Shown: positions 60,049 through 64,000 of the stretch, piece after piece | Layout: each line of letters begins with the position of its first letter | Position numbering within the stretch: position 1 is the stretch's first letter | Assembly (NCBI GenBank): GCA_026874595.1 | Contig: CM049312.1 | Coordinates: forward strand, 50,285,429 to 50,349,428 | Reading direction: 5' to 3' | Length of the DNA: 64,000 nt | Source: Sipunculus nudus | Lineage: Eukaryota; Annelida; Sipuncula; Golfingiida; Sipunculidae | The notes under the pieces: generated by a model | The model's database searches: none | Seen by the model: the letters and a program-made list of their open reading frames with translations, nothing else | Told to the model about the DNA's origin: nothing | Translations under genes and position numbers: made by a program

Positions 60049-61900
60049 TATGCCCCCATAAAGTGGCCGGGGCATATAGTTTTACCCATGTCCGTCCTTC
60101 CATCCTTCCGTCCTTCCGAAATAAAACAGTTGTACAGATTTTTTTTCGCAATGCCTGCAGATATTGGCCTGATTTTTAGTGTGTTGGCAGGTAGTGACCA
60201 GTTACACATCAAGTTGGCGTTTCGTTCCGGTTGACCTACTTTTGACCGTTTTACGGCTCCTTAATTTAGAAAATTTCATGAAAAATATAAATTTTCATGA
60301 CTAATACACATGTACGGAGTTTTTTTCGCAATGCCTGCAGATATTGGCCTGATTTTTGGTGTGTGGGCAGATAATGACCAGTTACAGATTGAGTTTGCGT
60401 TTCGTCTCGGTTGACCTAATTTTGACCGTTTTACGGCTCATAAACTTAGAAAATTTCATGAAAAATAGAAATTTTCGTGACAAATACACATGTACGGACT
60501 TTTTTCGCAATGCCTGCAGATATTGGCCTGATTTTTGGTGTGTGGGCAGATAATGACCAGTTACAGATCAAGTTCGCGTTTCGTCCCAGTTGACCTACTT
60601 TTGAACGTTTGACGGCTCCTTAACTTAGAAAATTTCATGAAAAATATAAATTTTCATGACTAATACACATGTACGGATTTTTTTTCGCAATGCCTGCAGA
60701 TATTGGCCTGATTTTTGGTGTGTTGGCAGATAATGACCAGTTACAGATTGAGTTCCCGTTTCGTCCCAGTTGACCTACTTTTGACCGTTTTACGGCTCCT
60801 TAACTTAGAAAATTTCATGAAAAATATAAATTTTCATGACTAATACATGTGTATGGACTTTTTTTCACAGTGCCTGCAGATATTGGCCTAATTTTTTTGT
60901 GTCTGGGCAGATAATGACCACTTTCAGATCGAGTCCGCGTTTTGTCACGTTTGACCTACTTTTTACCATTTTACGGCACCTTAACTTAGAAAATTTCATG
61001 AAAAATATAAATTTTCATGACAGATACACATGTACAGACTTTTTTTCGCAATGCCTGCAGATATTGGCCTGATTTTTGGTGTGTGGGCAGATAATGACCA
61101 GTTACAGATCGAGTTCCCGTTTTGCCCCAGTTGACCTACTTTTGACTGTTTTACGGCTCCTGAACATAGAAAATTTCATGAAAATATAAATTTTCATGAC
61201 AAATACACATGTACTGACTTTTTTTTGCAATTCCTGCAGATATTGGCCTCATTTTTGGTGTGTGGGCGGATAATGACCAGTTACAGATTGAGTTCATGTT
61301 TTGTCCCAGTTGACCTACTTTTGACCGTTTCACGGTGGTCTAACATAGAAAATTTCATAAAAAAAGTGCACATGTACAGACATTTTTTCGCAATGCCTGC
61401 CAGATCAAGTTCTTGTTTTGTCTCATTTAACCTACTTTTGACCATTTGACTGCTCCTGAACATAGAAAGTTTCATGAAAAATAGAAATTTTCATAACAAA
61501 TGCATATGTACCAACTTTTTTTCCACAATGCCTGCAGATACCACCCTGATTTTTTATGTGTGAGCAGATAATGACAGTTGCAGATCGAGTTTGCGTTTCA
61601 TCCTGGTTGACCTACTTTTCATTGTCTTACGGCTCCTAAACATACAAAATTTCATGAAAGACAGAAATTTTTATGGAAAATGCACATGTATGGACTTTTA
61701 TCACAGTGCCTGCAGATACTGGCCTGATTTTTGGTGTGTTGCTTGATAATGACCCGTAACAGATCGAGTTTGCATTTTGCCTTTGTTGACCTACTTTTGA
61801 CCATATGACACCTCCTGAACTCAAAAATTTTTTCAAAATTTAACAAATGTTTCTAATTTGCCCCAGGCGGGGGCATTCGTGTCGTTCCGACACATCTAGT
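60049..61900 (+). mobile_element. Epsilon: Helentron-like element nested in delta3
   Basis: 5' end TATGCCCCCATAAAGTGGCC then a TCCG/TCCT-rich start. The core has about ten monomers of 179 bases. The 3' inverted repeat GGGGGCAT (61869-61876) mirrors the 5' ATGCCCCC. It is followed by the perfect hairpin GTGTCGTTCCGACAC and ATCTAG. Flanks join as TTTTAT|TGATG, matching uninterrupted paralogues. Confidence 0.85.
60090..61830 (+). repeat. 179-base tandem array in epsilon
   Basis: The phrase GCAATGCCTGCAGATATTGG or a variant starts near 60149, 60328, 60507, 60686, 60869, 61048, 61227, 61390, 61526 and 61709. First copies are exact; the last three are diverged and shortened. Confidence 0.92.
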
Positions 61901-62870
61901 TGATGTATGGATTTCAAACTTGACTTGTATATGACCGATTGGAAAAGCAAGACCCAAATTGATTTTGGGGTCATGAGGTCAAAGGTCAAGGTCACAGGAC
62001 ACATCTTTAAAAAGATTGTGGATGCATTTTCAGCCAAACAATTCATCTCAGATCTTTCATCTTCCACATATAGTTCACCTGCCAAGAGTGGATGATCCAT
62101 ATCAATTTTGGGGTCACAAGGTCAAAGGTGAAGGTCACAGGAGCCATCTGTCCAAAAATTAGTTTCTGGATGATAATTCCTGCTTTTATTGATGTATGGA
62201 TTTCAAACTTGACTTGTATATGTCTTATTGGAAAAGCAAGACTCCAGTTGATTTTGGGGTCATGAGGTCAAAGGTCAAGGTCACAGGACACATCTTAAAA
62301 AAGATTGTGGATGCATTTTTAGCCAAGTATTTCATCTCAGACCTTTCATCTTGCACATATAATTCATCTGCCAATAGAGGAAGACCCCCCATCAATTTTG
62401 GGGTCACAAGGTCAAAGGTGAAGGTCACAGGAGCCATCTGTCCAAAAATTGGTTTCTGGATGATAATTCCTGCTTTTATTGATGTATGGATTTCAAACTT
62501 GACTTGTATATGACCCATTGGAAAAGCAAGACCCAAATTGATTTTGGGGTCATGAGGTCAAAGGTCAAGATCACAGGACACATCTTTAAAAAGATTGTGG
62601 ATGCATTTTCAGCCAAACAATTCATCTCAGATCTTTCATCTTCCACATATAGTTCACCTGCCAAGAGTGGAAGACCCCTATCAATTTTGAGGTCACAAGG
62701 TCAGAGGTGAAGGTCACAGGAGCCATCTGTCCAAAAATTAGTTTCTGGATGATTATTCCTGCTTTTATCAATGTATGGATTTCAAACTTGACTTGTATAT
62801 GTCCCATTGGAAAAGCAAGACCCAAATTGATATTGGGGTCATGAGGTCAAAGGTCAAGGTCACAGGAGGC
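61901..62870 (+). repeat. AGGTCA-type array, 290-base dimers
   Basis: Exact AGGTCAAAGGTCA at 61976, 62265, 62555 and 62844 (spacing 289-290), with the type B variant (AGGTCAAAGGTGA or AGGTCAGAGGTGA) midway. Units are nearly identical, so the array expanded recently. Confidence 0.92.
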
Positions 62871-63188
62871 TAAGAGAGTGACCTTGATCTTGAATAGGTC
62901 CATTTCTGCTGAAACTTACACAAACTCTTTAAATATCTCAAGATAGTTTGCATGGATTGGTCCCAATATCAAGGTGACAGAAGATCTTGGATAGCCTTGT
63001 GATGTGCCAAAAGGTCAAGGTCACAGGGCCACATCTTCAAAAAGATTGTGGATTGATAGATCGAAGAAACAATAATTGCTTGCCAAGTGTCAGTATATGC
63101 TGCTAAAAATGGGGGCCTATTCTTAAAGGGGGGTGCGTACTATGTCTGGGGATACTCTGGCACCTGCTGTGCCAAGAAATGTCTAGTT

Positions 63189-63590
63189 TGGTCATTACCA
63201 TTCATAGTTTCATAATTGATAATAAAATATACTTCTAGACTAATGAGAGCGCAAAAAAGGAACCCCATGAAACTTTTAAAATACAAAAACCGCAAAAATT
63301 TAGCCCTGCCGATATAAAGGCAACCACAGTATAGGTCAAGAGCTCAATCAGTGCAGCCAAGCACAAGGCATGTGATCACCTCATGGGTGACATGTGAACA
63401 CCTCATAGGCACCATGTGATTACCTCATAGGTAGCATGTGATCACCTCATGAGTATCATGTGATCACCTCATGGGTATCATGCCCCTCAGGGTTGCATGT
63501 GAAGATAATCTGTGAGCTTATGCAATGCTGTGGCTACTATTTCAGATTTGGCAACAGGCCAAAGGTCAGTCTGGATCTAATTGGAATTTT
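63189..63590. repeat. Unassigned DNA and 24-base minisatellite
   Basis: 63363-63490 holds about five units of CATGTGATCACCTCATGGGT or variants, ending 'atcatgcccctcaggg' as at 13440. Text around it matches beta1 13320-13500. Confidence 0.8.
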
Positions 63591-64000
63591 AGGATATGAG
63601 GTCAAAGGTCAAGGTCACAGGACTCACTTCTTTTAAAAGATTGTGGATGTATTTTAAGCCAAACTTTTCATCCCAAACCTTCCATCTTCCAGATATTGCT
63701 CACCTGCCAATAGTGGAAGAAACTTATGGATTGTGTGGTCACAAGGTCAAGGTCACAGGGGCAGACTATCCACATTTTAGATTCAAGATGATAACACCAG
63801 TTTGGATGGAAATATTGGTTTCAAACTTGACTTATATATGGCCCATCACAAAAGTAAGAACTAACTCTGTTGATTCTGGGGTCATGAGATCAAAGGTCAA
63901 GGTCACAGGACAGACTACTTAGAAAGATTATGGATGCATTTTAAGGCAAACTTTTCATCACAAACCTTTACGTCTTCCACATGTGGCACACCTGCCAATA
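63591..64000 (+). repeat. AGGTCA-type 145-base array, runs off the window
   Basis: Exact AGGTCAAAGGTCA at 63599; variants near 63742 and 63886. Same diverged subfamily as 56881-57520 ('ctcacctgccaatagtggaag'). Confidence 0.8.

Larger units (their letters stand above)
58885..63188 (+). mobile_element. Delta3: Helentron-like element with nested epsilon
   Basis: 5' end TTGTATCCCCAGACAAAGTT and 'ctgctgccgctgccgcag'. Delta monomers to about 59480, then the AGGTCA-type array (59490-60048 and 61901-62870), broken by epsilon. 3' end TGTCTGGGGATAC, hairpin GGCACCTGCTGTGCC, then AATGTCTAG and TT at 63188. Without epsilon it is about 2.45 kb. Confidence 0.75.

Overview
The window is animal genomic DNA: spliced + strand exons with GT/AG introns, very long repeat-filled introns, and no bacterial gene layout. 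The repeats have TCCG-rich 5' ends, tandem cores and 3' hairpins, which suggests a bivalve mollusc (inference from repeat style, about 0.7). No species is assigned.

One host gene is recognisable: an orthologue of TTC28, a long TPR protein with a C-terminal CHAT domain. Ten internal exons lie on the + strand (2709-2856, 5451-5723, 6713-9019, 21986-22126, 25663-25940, 27107-27353, 32332-32509, 43629-44946, 49537-49768, 50434-50616). They join in one frame (about 1768 codons), with compatible phases at every junction. The first exon(s), encoding the N-terminal TPRs, and the last exons, encoding the C-terminal tail, were not found and presumably lie outside. The CHAT domain keeps the FATH histidine but lacks the usual catalytic cysteine, so it looks like a pseudo-protease or scaffold.

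Almost everything else is transposable-element DNA. At least six repeat families, here called alpha to zeta, share one plan. It consists of a short subterminal inverted repeat at the 5' end (often followed by TCCG microsatellite), a tandem-repeat core, the matching inverted repeat near the 3' end, a short hairpin, and a terminal CTAG or CTTG followed by TT. This is the plan of Helentron-associated elements (HINEs, DINE-1-like, 'pearl'-like). One alpha copy keeps a decayed APE-type endonuclease domain with GDFN and SDH motifs, as expected of a Helentron. One nested copy (epsilon, 60049-61900) shows a clean insertion between two Ts.

Layout: 1-2708 intron or upstream DNA with alpha relics; 2709-9019 TPR exons; 9028-20557 a train of zeta, alpha, beta(gamma) and alpha(delta) elements; 20558-25662 AT-rich intron, small repeats and two SINE-like units around a small TPR exon; 25663-32509 exons leading into CHAT, with a probable solo LTR and alpha/beta copies between them; 32510-43628 a large intron with nested alpha and beta copies and a truncated Ty3/gypsy integrase segment; 43629-50616 CHAT exons with gamma, delta and a MITE in the introns; 50617-64000 solid repeats (beta, alpha, beta, delta with nested epsilon). 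The delta-type arrays carry many exact copies of a DR1-type nuclear-receptor half-site repeat.
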